A DNA stretch of 34,926 bases. Origin: an uncultured Pelagibacteraceae bacterium. Its GTDB lineage: Bacteria; Pseudomonadota; Alphaproteobacteria; Pelagibacterales; Pelagibacteraceae. Under the pieces are notes generated by a model that saw only the letters and a list, made by a program, of their open reading frames with translations, was not told where the DNA came from and did not search any database. Each line of letters opens with the position of its first letter. Position 1 is the stretch's first letter. Position numbers and translations under genes: made by a program. Where the stretch lies: the NCBI GenBank assembly GCA_902595595.1, contig CACJQX010000009.1, positions 1 through 34,926 of the forward strand. Direction: 5' to 3'. Below are positions 1-8,791 of this stretch, piece by piece.

Positions 1-1775
1 GTGAAATAGATTGTATTTTTTTTAATAGTTATGAAGGATACATAAAAAAAATACTTCCATTAGGAAAAGAAATTACTGTTAGCGGTAAAATAGGTCATTT
101 TAGGAATAAATACCAAATTACAAATCCAAAATATGTCTCAGAGGATTCTTCATTAATTAAGCAAACTCATAATAAATACTCATTAACTGAAGGTATTTCT
201 GAAAAAATATATAATAAAATTTTAAATCAAATAATCAATAATTTACCAGTTTTTAGTGAATGGCACTCTAAAAGTATTTTATCTAAATTTAAAAATATAA
301 GTTGGAATAGCTCAATTAAAGAACTGCACAAACCTGAAAATATTGGAAATTATAAATCAAATTTTTATCAAAGACTTGCTTTTGATGAAATATTTTCAAC
401 GTTTCTAGTTAATTCAGAAATAAGAAAAAAAATAAAAAGAATTAAGAAAAAAAATAAAATAATTAACGTAAATAAACAAAATTCTATAATTGATAAATTA
501 GATTTTGTTCTTACCCATGATCAGCAAAAATCACTTAACGAAATAAACAAAGACTTAAGTTCACCAAATAAAATGTTTAGACTTTTGCAAGGAGACGTTG
601 GTAGTGGAAAAACGATAGTGTCTCTTTTAGCAGCAATTAATACTATAAATTCTGATTTCCAGGTTGCTTTTATGGCTCCTACGGAAATTCTAGCAAGACA
701 ACATTTTATGCTTGCAAAAAAAATATTTCCTAAAAATATAAATATAGCTCTTATTTCTGGAAAATCAGAATACAAGGTAAAAAAAGAAATACTTCAAAGA
801 TTAGAAAATAATAAAATTGATATTATTTTTGGTACACACGCTATTTTTCAAAAAAAAGTAATTTTTAAAAAATTAGGATTAATAATTATAGATGAACAAC
901 ATAAGTTTGGAGTGAATCAAAGAAAAAAATTGTCTGATAAAGGTGGATCAAATTGTGATGTATTATTAATGACAGCTACACCTATACCTAGAACTCTTAC
1001 AATGACAATTTATGGTGATATGGATATTTCAATAATTAGAGAAAAACCTAAAAATAGAAAACCAATTAAAACATATAGTAAATTAGAGATTAAAATTGAA
1101 GATATTTTAAAATTTATAAAAAAAGAAATTAACTTAGGAAATCAAATTTTTTGGGTTTGTCCATTAATTGAAGAGTCTAAAAAATTGGATCACTCATCAG
1201 CTGTAAAAAAATATGAATATTTAGAAAACAAGTTTCCAAATCAAGTTTGTTTACTTCATGGAAAAACTGATGTAGATGAAAAAAATGAAATACTAAACAA
1301 TTTTTTAAATAATAAATTCAAGATTTTGGTTTCTACAACGATTATTGAGGTTGGAATAGATTTTCCAAATGCAAATACAATTATAATTGAAAATGCTAAT
1401 AAATTTGGTTTATCTCAACTTCATCAATTAAGAGGTAGAGTTGGGCGTGGAGATAAAGACTCTACATGTATATTAATGTTTAAATCAAATCTAAGCGAAA
1501 ACGCAAAAAAAAGAATTAAAATTTTAAAAGACACTAATGATGGTTTTATAATATCTGAAGAAGATATGAAATTACGTGGTTTTGGGGATATTTTGGGATT
1601 TAAACAAAGTGGTATAAAAAATTTTAAGTTAGCAGATCCAATTCAGAATAGTGATCTTTTCTTATTAGCTGAAAAGGAAATGAGAAGAATAGAAAAATCA
1701 AATGAAGATATAAGTAAATTCAAACCTTTGATCAAATTGTACGATAGAGCTGATATAATAAATGATATTGCTTAA
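1..1775 (+). CDS. recG: ATP-dependent DNA helicase RecG (3' part; 5' end outside window)
   Basis: RecG is a superfamily 2 helicase that remodels stalled replication forks and branch-migrates Holliday junctions. The reading frame (codons starting at position 3) is open from the window edge, so the start codon and the beginning of the wedge domain lie outside; about 590 of the usual near 690 residues are present. The upstream portion still shows OB-fold-like sequence. The helicase core is clear: Walker A GDVGSGKT, the DEQH box (IIDEQHKFGV), TATPIPRT (motif III), and the C-terminal helicase half ending in the QLRGRVGRG motif VI and the RecG-type RGFGDILGFKQSG segment. The DEQH box followed by KFGV separates it from Mfd. 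Its last four bases overlap the end of the opposing DUF502 gene, a neighbour that is common beside recG in alphaproteobacteria. An internal ATG at 573 is not the true start because coding continues upstream. Confidence 0.96.
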   Translation, partial: EIDCIFFNSYEGYIKKILPLGKEITVSGKIGHFRNKYQITNPKYVSEDSSLIKQTHNKYSLTEGISEKIYNKILNQIINNLPVFSEWHSKSILSKFKNISWNSSIKELHKPENIGNYKSNFYQRLAFDEIFSTFLVNSEIRKKIKRIKKKNKIINVNKQNSIIDKLDFVLTHDQQKSLNEINKDLSSPNKMFRLLQGDVGSGKTIVSLLAAINTINSDFQVAFMAPTEILARQHFMLAKKIFPKNINIALISGKSEYKVKKEILQRLENNKIDIIFGTHAIFQKKVIFKKLGLIIIDEQHKFGVNQRKKLSDKGGSNCDVLLMTATPIPRTLTMTIYGDMDISIIREKPKNRKPIKTYSKLEIKIEDILKFIKKEINLGNQIFWVCPLIEESKKLDHSSAVKKYEYLENKFPNQVCLLHGKTDVDEKNEILNNFLNNKFKILVSTTIIEVGIDFPNANTIIIENANKFGLSQLHQLRGRVGRGDKDSTCILMFKSNLSENAKKRIKILKDTNDGFIISEEDMKLRGFGDILGFKQSGIKNFKLADPIQNSDLFLLAEKEMRRIEKSNEDISKFKPLIKLYDRADIINDIA

Positions 1776-2389
1776 GATTTTTTTGTTGAGGTACCTGCTG
1801 ACACTATAAATTTAGAAGCTTCTTCAAAAGACATATTTAAATATATAACATCTTCTACCGGAAACATTAGTAAGAAACCACTTGTTGGATTTGGTGTGGT
1901 CGGTACAAAAACATTAATTAAATTTTTTCCTGTTTTTTCTGCCATCTCTCCTTTGTTTTCTTTTGTGGCAAATCCAACAGCCCAAACTCCTTTTCTGGGA
2001 TACTCAATCAAAACAACACTTTTTTTACCGTCATCTTTTTTAGAAAAGGTTTCAGTCATTTGAACAATTGCTGAATAAACAGTTCTTAAAAAAGGAATTC
2101 TTTTAAATAAATCATCAATTAATTTAAGAATTCTTCTTCCAAAAAAAGATAAAGACAGACCACCAACAATGGTAATAAGTAGTACAGAAATTATAATTTC
2201 AACACCAGGAATATTAAATGGTAAATAACTATTTGGATTGATGTTTTTAGGAATTAAGTTTGAAGATATACCAATTAAGATTTTAGTTAAATATAAAGTA
2301 AAACCTATTGGTATTAAAACAACAACACCAGTAATAAAATAATTTCTAAGAGTTAAAGATAAAGATTTTTTGGTATTTTTTTTTGCCAT
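1772..2389 (-). CDS. DUF502 family inner-membrane protein
   Basis: A 205-residue protein of the DUF502 family, whose biochemical role is not established. It begins with a lysine-rich cytoplasmic stretch, followed by a hydrophobic segment at about residues 14-36 (NYFITGVVVLIPIGFTLYL) and a second at about 60-85. Next comes the family's soluble part, with the signature region around FKRIPFLRTVYSAIVQ and, later, VFVPTTPNPTSGFLLMFP. Length is normal for the family. It converges on recG with a 4-base overlap and no room for a separate terminator. The upstream gap of 113 bp is shared with the divergent M48 protease gene. Function cannot be stated beyond a membrane-bound protein that often sits near recG in alphaproteobacteria. 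Confidence 0.85.
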   Translation of the reverse strand: MAKKNTKKSLSLTLRNYFITGVVVLIPIGFTLYLTKILIGISSNLIPKNINPNSYLPFNIPGVEIIISVLLITIVGGLSLSFFGRRILKLIDDLFKRIPFLRTVYSAIVQMTETFSKKDDGKKSVVLIEYPRKGVWAVGFATKENKGEMAEKTGKNLINVFVPTTPNPTSGFLLMFPVEDVIYLNMSFEEASKFIVSAGTSTKKS

Positions 2390-2502
2390 AAAAATTAACT
2401 GTAACTTGCGTAAACAACAAACAATATTGTAATAATAAATAATACTAATAATATTTTATTATTAAGATTCATGTTAATCTAGTATTATCAAATTTTTTAA
2501 TT

Positions 2503-3330
2503 ATGAATAGAAGAAAATTCTTATCTTATATGAGCTGTGGATGTGGCAGTTTATTGTTGTCATCTTGCACTACAGCACCAATTACTGAAAGAAAACAATT
2601 AAAAATTGTCTCTGAAGCGAAGTTAAATGCTCAAGCGGCCCAGATTTATGAAAAAATAAAAGAAAAAGAAAAAATGAGTGATGACAAAAAAACTCTCAAT
2701 GAAATTAAAGAAATTGGGAAAAGAATGGAAAACTCAATTTCTGAATATTTTTATAGAGCAGGAATTGAAGATCCAACAATTAACTTTGAATGGGAATATA
2801 TATTAATAGATAGAAAAAAAGTAAGAAATGCATGGTGTATGCCAGGTGGCAAAATAGCTGTATACACTGGTATTCTTGAAGCAACAAAAAATACAGATGG
2901 ATTAGCTGCTGTTATGGGCCACGAAATTGCTCATGCTGTAGCAAAACATTCAGTTGAAAGAGCAAGTAGAGCAACACTAGTAAATACAGGAACGCAGCTG
3001 ATAGATATTTTTAGTGGAGGAAAACTATCACAAGTAAACAGAACAACTGGAATAAATACAGTTGGTTTGATTACGCAACTAGGATTGTTAAATCCTTTTA
3101 ATAGAAAACAAGAAAGTGAAGCTGATTATTTGGGTATGATTTTTTCTTCTTTATCAGGTTATGATATCAGGGAAACTGTTAAGATATGGGAAAGAATGAA
3201 AGAATTAAATAATGGTAAGGAGCCACCAGAATTCATGAGTACTCATCCTTCATCAGATAATAGAATAAAAAATTTAAATAAAAAAATGAATGGAGTTATT
3301 TTAGATTACCCCCCATTAGATATAAGCTAA
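2503..3330 (+). CDS. M48 family metalloprotease, probable Tat-exported lipoprotein
   Basis: Zinc metalloprotease of family M48, resembling the periplasmic YggG/LoiP and BepA-type enzymes that degrade or assist misfolded envelope proteins. The zinc motif HEIAH has H140, E141 and H144. The third ligand is expected in the downstream ExEAD motif (E204/E206), and a conserved THPSSDNRI segment follows near the C-terminus. The N-terminus reads NRRKFL, then a short hydrophobic stretch ending in LLSSC with Cys22. This suggests a lipoprotein with a twin-arginine-like leader. Length (275 aa) fits a stand-alone M48B/C protease without TPR repeats. It is monocistronic: tRNA-Lys lies 9 bp downstream on the other strand. 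The family is certain; Tat export and lipidation are inferred from the leader. Confidence 0.9.
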   Translation: MNRRKFLSYMSCGCGSLLLSSCTTAPITERKQLKIVSEAKLNAQAAQIYEKIKEKEKMSDDKKTLNEIKEIGKRMENSISEYFYRAGIEDPTINFEWEYILIDRKKVRNAWCMPGGKIAVYTGILEATKNTDGLAAVMGHEIAHAVAKHSVERASRATLVNTGTQLIDIFSGGKLSQVNRTTGINTVGLITQLGLLNPFNRKQESEADYLGMIFSSLSGYDIRETVKIWERMKELNNGKEPPEFMSTHPSSDNRIKNLNKKMNGVILDYPPLDIS

Positions 3331-3339
3331 TTCAATTAA

Positions 3340-3415
<76 letters not shown>

Positions 3416-3439
3416 CCAAATTATTCATATTGAATAAAT

Positions 3440-3469
3440 GTTATATACAGAATTATTCTAATTTTTCAA
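3440..3469 (-). promoter_or_regulatory. Probable promoter of tRNA-Lys
   Basis: On the minus strand TTGAAA (3469-3464) and TATAAC (3445-3440) are separated by 18 bp, a good sigma-70 fit. The start would fall near 3433, giving a leader of about 18 nt before the mature tRNA 5' end at 3415. In so AT-rich a sequence the -10 could equally be an overlapping TATATA-like hexamer, so exact placement is tentative. Confidence 0.45.
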
Positions 3470-3500
3470 ATGTCAATTTTAACTAAAAAATCTATCGCTG

Positions 3501-4613
3501 TTACAACTTATCAATGTATTTATTGTGAAATTGATCGAAAGTGCCTTTATTAATATTATTTCTAATTGAAGCCATTAATTCTTGATAAAAATTAATATTA
3601 TGAAGGCTAAGAAGCATAGATGCTAAAATTTCATTTGTATTAAATAAGTGATTTAAATAGTTTTTTGAATACTTATTCAAATTTAGATTGTCACAATCGG
3701 GGTCAAGAGGAGTATTGTCTGTTTGATATTTATTATTTTTTATATTGATTCTTCCTTGCCAAGTAAAAGCTAAACCTGTTCTTCCAGATCTTGTTGGTAA
3801 AACACAATCAAACATATCTACACCTCTTTTTACAGCGCCCAAAATATCAGATGGCGTTCCGACACCCATTAAATAATGAGGTTTTTCAGTTGGTAAAAAT
3901 TCTTTAATATCATCTAAGGTTGAAAACATCTCTTTCTGAGTCTCTCCTACAGCTAATCCACCTATAGCATATCCGTCAAAACCAATTTTCATAAGTTCTT
4001 TTAACGACTTGAGTCTTAAATCTTTGAACAAACCACCCTGAACAATACCAAATAAAGCTTTATGAGGATTATTACCAAACACTTTTTTTGACCTTTCTGC
4101 CCAATAAAGTGAAAGTTCCATAGATTTTTTTATTAGTTGATAATCATCAGTTTTTTTTGGACATTCATCCATAATCATTACAATGTCAGAATTTAATCCA
4201 AGTTGTATTCTAATACTTTCTTCTGGACTTAAATAAAATTTTTTACCATCGACATGAGAGTTGAATATTGCACCTTTCTCCCTGTCTATTATGTTTAATT
4301 TTGATAGAGACATTACTTGAAAACCACCAGAGTCGGTTAAAATAGGTAAATCACAATTCATAAAACCATGAAGACCACCAGCTAATTGGATTCTTTCTAC
4401 ACCAGGACGTATCATTAAATGATAAGTGTTTGAAAGTATAATTTCTGAGCCAGTTTTTTTAATATCATCTATAGTACAAGCCTTTACAGTAGCCTGTGTT
4501 CCGACAGGCATAAAAGCAGGCGTTTGTATATTTCCACGATGTGTTTCGATTAAACCACATCTTGCAAATTTATCTTTTTTTAAAACGTTAAAGGCAAATT
4601 TTTTTAATGCCAT
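3501..4613 (-). CDS. tgt: Queuine/preQ1 tRNA-guanine transglycosylase, zinc site degenerate
   Basis: Tgt exchanges guanine-34 of GUN-anticodon tRNAs (Tyr, His, Asn, Asp) for the queuosine precursor preQ1. The 370-residue length is normal. The catalytic core is intact: D94 in LTDSGGFQVMS, GGLAVGE near residue 220, and D269 in the FDCVLPTRSGR motif, which is the expected nucleophile. The odd part is the zinc subdomain. Homologues carry CxCxxC plus a later His, but here the stretch reads CDNLNL (C307, N309, L312), so the second and third cysteines are gone, while H338 (LHNINFY) remains. The flanking residues (PLDPDC and NKYSKNYLNHLF) align well, so this is substitution and not a frame error. It is the last gene of the ssb-gyrA-coaD-ppi-tgt run, 8 bp after ppi. 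Confidence 0.95.
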   Translation of the reverse strand: MALKKFAFNVLKKDKFARCGLIETHRGNIQTPAFMPVGTQATVKACTIDDIKKTGSEIILSNTYHLMIRPGVERIQLAGGLHGFMNCDLPILTDSGGFQVMSLSKLNIIDREKGAIFNSHVDGKKFYLSPEESIRIQLGLNSDIVMIMDECPKKTDDYQLIKKSMELSLYWAERSKKVFGNNPHKALFGIVQGGLFKDLRLKSLKELMKIGFDGYAIGGLAVGETQKEMFSTLDDIKEFLPTEKPHYLMGVGTPSDILGAVKRGVDMFDCVLPTRSGRTGLAFTWQGRINIKNNKYQTDNTPLDPDCDNLNLNKYSKNYLNHLFNTNEILASMLLSLHNINFYQELMASIRNNINKGTFDQFHNKYIDKL

Positions 4614-4621
4614 TAAAAAAT

Positions 4622-5182
4622 TTATTGAGATTTGAAACTAATAATCTTATCTGGATCAGTTACAGCACCATTATTATTTTGATCGCCTCTTTTAATTTTA
4701 TCAACAAATTCCATTCCCTCAATAACTTTTCCAAAGACAGTATATTGTCTATCTAAAAATGGGGCTGGCTGAAAACAAATAAAAAATTGACTGTTTGCAC
4801 TATTTGGATCTTGAGCTCTAGCCATTGATAAAGTTCCTCTGTCATGTGGCAGACTATTAAATTCTTGCTCTAAGTCAGGAAAATCTGATCCACCCATTCC
4901 TGCTCGTCTAAGATCAAAATCTTTTGATTCTGAATTTCCAAATTTTACATCACCTGTTTGAGCCATAAATCCATCTATTACTCTATGAAAAACAACATTG
5001 TCATATTTACCACTATTTGCTAAATCCTTAATTCTTTTAACATGATTTGGCGCTACATCTTCAAACAATTCAATTTTAACATCACCATCTTTTAATTTTA
5101 ATATCATTATATTCTCCTCAGCTATTGATTGATTAGTAATTAAAAATAACAAAATAAATATTTTAATAAAAATTTTACTCAT
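4622..5182 (-). CDS. Cyclophilin-type peptidyl-prolyl cis-trans isomerase, exported
   Basis: A 186-residue cyclophilin (rotamase) that speeds proline isomerisation during protein folding. The N-terminus is a clear signal peptide of about 21 residues ending in SIA before EE, so it probably acts in the periplasm, like PpiA. Active-site elements are VVFHRVIDGFMAQTGD, then the MARAQDPNSANSQFFI segment and the FLDRQYTVFGKV segment. The start codon lies inside the end of coaD (8-base overlap), so the two are probably co-transcribed and translationally coupled. tgt follows after 8 bp. Whether to call it ppiA or ppiB is uncertain, so no symbol is given; family and export are well supported. Confidence 0.92.
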   Translation of the reverse strand: MSKIFIKIFILLFLITNQSIAEENIMILKLKDGDVKIELFEDVAPNHVKRIKDLANSGKYDNVVFHRVIDGFMAQTGDVKFGNSESKDFDLRRAGMGGSDFPDLEQEFNSLPHDRGTLSMARAQDPNSANSQFFICFQPAPFLDRQYTVFGKVIEGMEFVDKIKRGDQNNNGAVTDPDKIISFKSQ

Positions 5183-5669
5183 ATTTTTCTTTTAAAGATT
5201 TAATTGTGCTTTTTGTAGTAAATTTTTTTATATCACCATTTAATTTAACAATTTCTTTTACAAATCTTGATGAAATGATTTGATTTTCTAGATCAGACAT
5301 TAGAAAAATTGTTTCTATATTTTGGTTCAATTTTCTATTCATACCTGCTAATTGAAATTCATATTCAAAGTCAGATACTGCTCTTAATCCCCTTAAAATA
5401 ATATTTGATTTATATTTTTTACATAAATCAGTGGTTAAAGACCCGAAAGTAACTACTTTAATTTTTTTTCTATTTAACTTTAGATCTTTAAATAAAGCTT
5501 TATTTACTATCTCTATTCTTTCCTCTGAACTAAATAGATAATTTTTATTACTTTCATCTGAAACACCTACTATTATTTTATCAAATAATTTTAATGATTT
5601 TTTTATTACATCTATATGTCCAAAAGTAATTGGATCAAATGTTCCAGGATAAATTGCAATTTTACTCAT
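5175..5669 (-). CDS. coaD: Phosphopantetheine adenylyltransferase
   Basis: CoaD catalyses the fourth step of coenzyme A synthesis, joining ATP and 4'-phosphopantetheine to give dephospho-CoA and pyrophosphate. The nucleotidyltransferase motif YPGTFDPITFGHIDVI (with the T/HxGH signature) is at the very N-terminus. Further family features are the RGLRAVSDFEYEFQLAGMN block and, near residue 130, the ISSRFVKEI motif. Length (164 aa) matches the bacterial enzyme. Its ATG shares one base with the gyrA stop codon (a TAATG junction), and its own end overlaps the start of the cyclophilin gene by 8 bases, so all three are probably one transcript. The gyrA-coaD linkage is typical of alphaproteobacteria. 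Confidence 0.96.
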   Translation of the reverse strand: MSKIAIYPGTFDPITFGHIDVIKKSLKLFDKIIVGVSDESNKNYLFSSEERIEIVNKALFKDLKLNRKKIKVVTFGSLTTDLCKKYKSNIILRGLRAVSDFEYEFQLAGMNRKLNQNIETIFLMSDLENQIISSRFVKEIVKLNGDIKKFTTKSTIKSLKEKYE

Positions 5670-8248
5670 TAAATTAAATTATCATCAATTTTAATAGCTG
5701 AAACAACTTTTTCTTCTCCTGATAACTTAATTATTCTAACACCTTGGGTATTTCTACCTGCAGTTCTAATTTCTTTAACAGCTACTCTTATAACTCTTCC
5801 TTTATTAGTAGAAATTAAAATTTCATCACCTTCAAAAACTGGAAACGATGAAGTAATATTTCCATTTCTTGGTGAATTTACTATTCCTATAATTCCTTTG
5901 CCGCCTCTATTAGTAACTCTGTAATCAATATGAGAAGTTTTTTTTCCATAACCATTTTCGCTTATTGATAACACAAATTTCTCTTTTGCTTTTAATTCAG
6001 ATTTTTCATCTTTTGATTTTTTACCGTTTTTATTAACTTTATCATTATCGATAACTGATAAAGATACTATTTCATCATTCGTTGCTAACTCTATTCCTTT
6101 AATTCCTTTAGAAGATCTACCTTTAAAAACTCTAAGTTTCTTGGCTTCGAATCTAATGCATTTTCCAAATTTCGTACTTAAAATTATATCTTGATCATCC
6201 TTACAAATTTTAACACCTACAATTTTATCATTGTTATCCAATTTCATCGCAATTTTTCCAGATGCATTAATTGACGAAAAATCTTCTAAACTATTTTTTC
6301 TTACTTTTCCCTGCGCTGTAGCAAATATTATTTGATAATTCTTTAAGTCTGTTTCATCTTCAGGCATCGGCATGATAGAGCTTATTGCTTGGTGACTCTT
6401 TAAAGGTAAAATATTAAATAAAGATTTACCTTTAGATGATGATGAGCCCTCAGGGATCTTCCATGCTTTGATCTTATAAACTAAACCCTCAGTAGAAAAG
6501 AAGAGAACTGACGTATGAGTATTTACTGATAATGTTTGAACAACTGAGTCTTGATCTCTAGTTGTTATTCCTGATTTACCTTTCCCACCTCTTTTTTGTT
6601 TTTTTACACCATCTAAAGAACCTCTTTTTATGTACCCCTGTAAGGTAACTGTAATTATTACTGATTGTTTTTGGATTGTTTCCTCAATATCGTAATTTAA
6701 AACAGCATCTATAATTTTAGTTCTTCTCGGTATAGCAAATTTTTCTTTAATATTTTTTAACTCTTCACTGATTACTTTTAAAAGTTCTTTTTTTGATGAA
6801 ATAATCTTTTTATACTTAGTTATTAGTTCAGCTAATTTTTTAATTTCAACTTCGATTTCATTTATCCCTAATGCAGTTAATTTTTGAAGTCTTAATTCTA
6901 AAATAGCTAAAACTTGTGGTTCAGATAAAGAATATAAGTTTTTACCTTTTTTTCCCTCAACTAAAGAAATTAATTTTTGAGATTTGTTTATTTTCCATTT
7001 AGTTTTTAAAATTGATATTTTAGCATCATCGGGTGTTTTAGATGATCGAATAATTTTTATTATTTTATCTAAATTTTCAACTGAAACAGATAATCCTATT
7101 AGTATATGAGCGCGTTCCTCAGCTTTTTGAAGATCAAATTTAGTTTTTTTAATTACAACATCTTCTCTAAAAGTTAAAAAATTAGATAAAAAATCTTTTA
7201 GTGTGCAAGTTTGTGGTTTTCCTTCAACAATCGCTAAAGTATTAAAACCAAATGAACTCTCTATTTGAGTATTTTTATATAATTGTCTCTTTATCGTTTC
7301 TGGTTCTACACCGTTTCTTAAATCTATTGCTACCCTAATGCCTTCTCTGTTAGACTCATCTCTAATATCTCTTATTCCTTCAATCTTTTTTTCTCTTACT
7401 AATTGAGCAATCCTTTCATTTAAAACAGATTTGTTTACTTGATACGGTATAGAAGTTATTACCAGTCTTTCACGTCCGTTTTTTTGTTGCTCAATTGAAA
7501 TTTCACCCCTAATCTTAAAGGAACCTCTACCATTGTTATACCCTTGTTTAATTATATCTTTACCTATAATTACACCACCAGTTGGAAAATCTGGACCAGG
7601 TATATGTTTCATTAATTCTTTAATTTTAATATCTTTGTTATCTATTAAGGCTAAGGTGCCATCTATAATTTCACCTAAATTATGTGGAGGTATGCTTGTT
7701 GCCATACCAACAGCGATACCACCTGCTCCATTTACTAATAAATTTGGAAACTGTGCTGGTAAAACACTAGGTTCTTTCTCGGTTTCATCATAATTGCTTT
7801 TGAAAGTAATTGTATTTTTTTCAATATCATCAATCAAATATTGAGAAACTTTTGACAAGCGAGTTTCAGTATATCTCATTGCTGCAGCTGGATCACCATC
7901 GATAGAACCAAAATTCCCTTGGCCTTGAATTAACGGTAAACTCATAGAGAAATCTTGTACCAGTCTTACTAAAGCGTCATAAACAGATTGATCACCATGT
8001 GGGTGATATTTACCAATAACGTCTCCGACTATTCTTGCAGATTTTCTAAATTGTTTAGACCAATCATATCCACCTTTGTACATTGCATATAAAATTCTTC
8101 TATGAACTGGTTTTAATCCATCTCTAACATCGGGAAGAGCACGACTTACAATTACGCTCATTGCATAAGAAAGATATGATGAGCTCATCTCATCATGCAT
8201 TGAGATTAATTTTATATTTTTATCTTTAAACTCTTCAGTATTTTTCAT
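5669..8248 (-). CDS. gyrA: DNA gyrase subunit A
   Basis: The A subunit of DNA gyrase cuts and rejoins DNA while the enzyme introduces negative supercoils. The 859-residue length is close to the E. coli protein. Visible features are the N-terminal winged-helix/tower domain, catalytic Tyr126 in [10 protein letters not shown], and a GyrA-box (QKRGGKG) at the start of the C-terminal beta-pinwheel. A lysine/glutamate-rich insert ([16 protein letters not shown]) sits inside the pinwheel. In the quinolone region, [12 protein letters not shown] has Gln87 where E. coli has Ser83 (numbering offset 4), while the acidic residue equivalent to Asp87 is kept. It follows ssb by 5 bp and overlaps coaD by one base. 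gyrB is not in this window. Confidence 0.97.
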   Translation of the reverse strand: MKNTEEFKDKNIKLISMHDEMSSSYLSYAMSVIVSRALPDVRDGLKPVHRRILYAMYKGGYDWSKQFRKSARIVGDVIGKYHPHGDQSVYDALVRLVQDFSMSLPLIQGQGNFGSIDGDPAAAMRYTETRLSKVSQYLIDDIEKNTITFKSNYDETEKEPSVLPAQFPNLLVNGAGGIAVGMATSIPPHNLGEIIDGTLALIDNKDIKIKELMKHIPGPDFPTGGVIIGKDIIKQGYNNGRGSFKIRGEISIEQQKNGRERLVITSIPYQVNKSVLNERIAQLVREKKIEGIRDIRDESNREGIRVAIDLRNGVEPETIKRQLYKNTQIESSFGFNTLAIVEGKPQTCTLKDFLSNFLTFREDVVIKKTKFDLQKAEERAHILIGLSVSVENLDKIIKIIRSSKTPDDAKISILKTKWKINKSQKLISLVEGKKGKNLYSLSEPQVLAILELRLQKLTALGINEIEVEIKKLAELITKYKKIISSKKELLKVISEELKNIKEKFAIPRRTKIIDAVLNYDIEETIQKQSVIITVTLQGYIKRGSLDGVKKQKRGGKGKSGITTRDQDSVVQTLSVNTHTSVLFFSTEGLVYKIKAWKIPEGSSSSKGKSLFNILPLKSHQAISSIMPMPEDETDLKNYQIIFATAQGKVRKNSLEDFSSINASGKIAMKLDNNDKIVGVKICKDDQDIILSTKFGKCIRFEAKKLRVFKGRSSKGIKGIELATNDEIVSLSVIDNDKVNKNGKKSKDEKSELKAKEKFVLSISENGYGKKTSHIDYRVTNRGGKGIIGIVNSPRNGNITSSFPVFEGDEILISTNKGRVIRVAVKEIRTAGRNTQGVRIIKLSGEEKVVSAIKIDDNLI

Positions 8249-8253
8249 AGAAA

Positions 8254-8703
8254 TTAAAATGGAATTTCATCATCCATATCTGACACTTGTGAAGAGTCCT
8301 CAATGTTATTTTGTTGAGTTGTGTCATTTTGAATTCCGCCACCAGAGTTACCTCCACCCAACATTGTAAGTGAAGAATTGTATCCTTGTATAACTATTTC
8401 AGTTGAATATTTGTCTTGTCCTGATTGTTCATCTTTCCATTTTCTTGTTGTAAGTTGCCCCTCTACATAAACTTGAGCACCTTTTTTTAAATATTGTTGA
8501 ACAACATTTACTAAACCTTCGTTAAATACAACTACACGGTGCCACTCGGTTTTTTCTTTTCTTTCACCTGTGTTTTTATCTTTCCAGGATTGACTCGTTG
8601 CAAGGCTTAATCTAGCAACACTTTTACCATTTACCATTTGCTTAATTTCAGGATCTGCGCCCAAACGACCAATTAATAATACTTTATTTAAACTTCCAGC
8701 CAT
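8254..8703 (-). CDS. ssb: Single-stranded DNA-binding protein
   Basis: SSB coats single-stranded DNA during replication, repair and recombination and recruits partner enzymes. The N-terminal OB-fold ([52 protein letters not shown]) covers about residues 1-110. A short glycine/glutamine-rich linker follows, and the protein ends in the acidic tip DMDDEIPF that binds partners. The 149-residue length indicates a short linker. It is the first gene of the leftward run into gyrA (5-bp gap) and is divergent from uvrA, an arrangement familiar in proteobacteria. Confidence 0.96.
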   Translation of the reverse strand: MAGSLNKVLLIGRLGADPEIKQMVNGKSVARLSLATSQSWKDKNTGERKEKTEWHRVVVFNEGLVNVVQQYLKKGAQVYVEGQLTTRKWKDEQSGQDKYSTEIVIQGYNSSLTMLGGGNSGGGIQNDTTQQNNIEDSSQVSDMDDEIPF

Positions 8704-8736
8704 AATATTTAATATTTGTTAAATTAGTTAATTAGA

Positions 8737-8742
8737 ATTATA
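8737..8742 (-). promoter_or_regulatory. Candidate -10 element for ssb-gyrA-coaD-ppi-tgt
   Basis: A perfect TATAAT on the minus strand, placing a start near 8730 and a leader of about 27 nt before the ssb ATG. No convincing -35 hexamer is visible at the expected distance. The same gap contains no alphaproteobacterial SOS-type direct repeat (GTTC or GAAC pairs). Confidence 0.35.
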
Positions 8743-8791
8743 TCACAATTCTTCTGAATATTAATTTTATTAACTCAAAGCAACTAAAATT

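Noticed and set aside
2446..2464. 8-bp inverted repeat TAATAATA/TATTATTA between the DUF502 and M48 genes
   Set aside because: It contains only A and T, is expected by chance in this composition, and no U-run or promoter geometry supports a role.
3421..3437. Palindrome TTATTCA-TAT-TGAATAA before tRNA-Lys as an operator
   Set aside because: It overlaps the expected transcription start and shares ATTCA/TGAAT with the 33592 hairpin, but it is AT-rich and no regulator is implied; probably chance.
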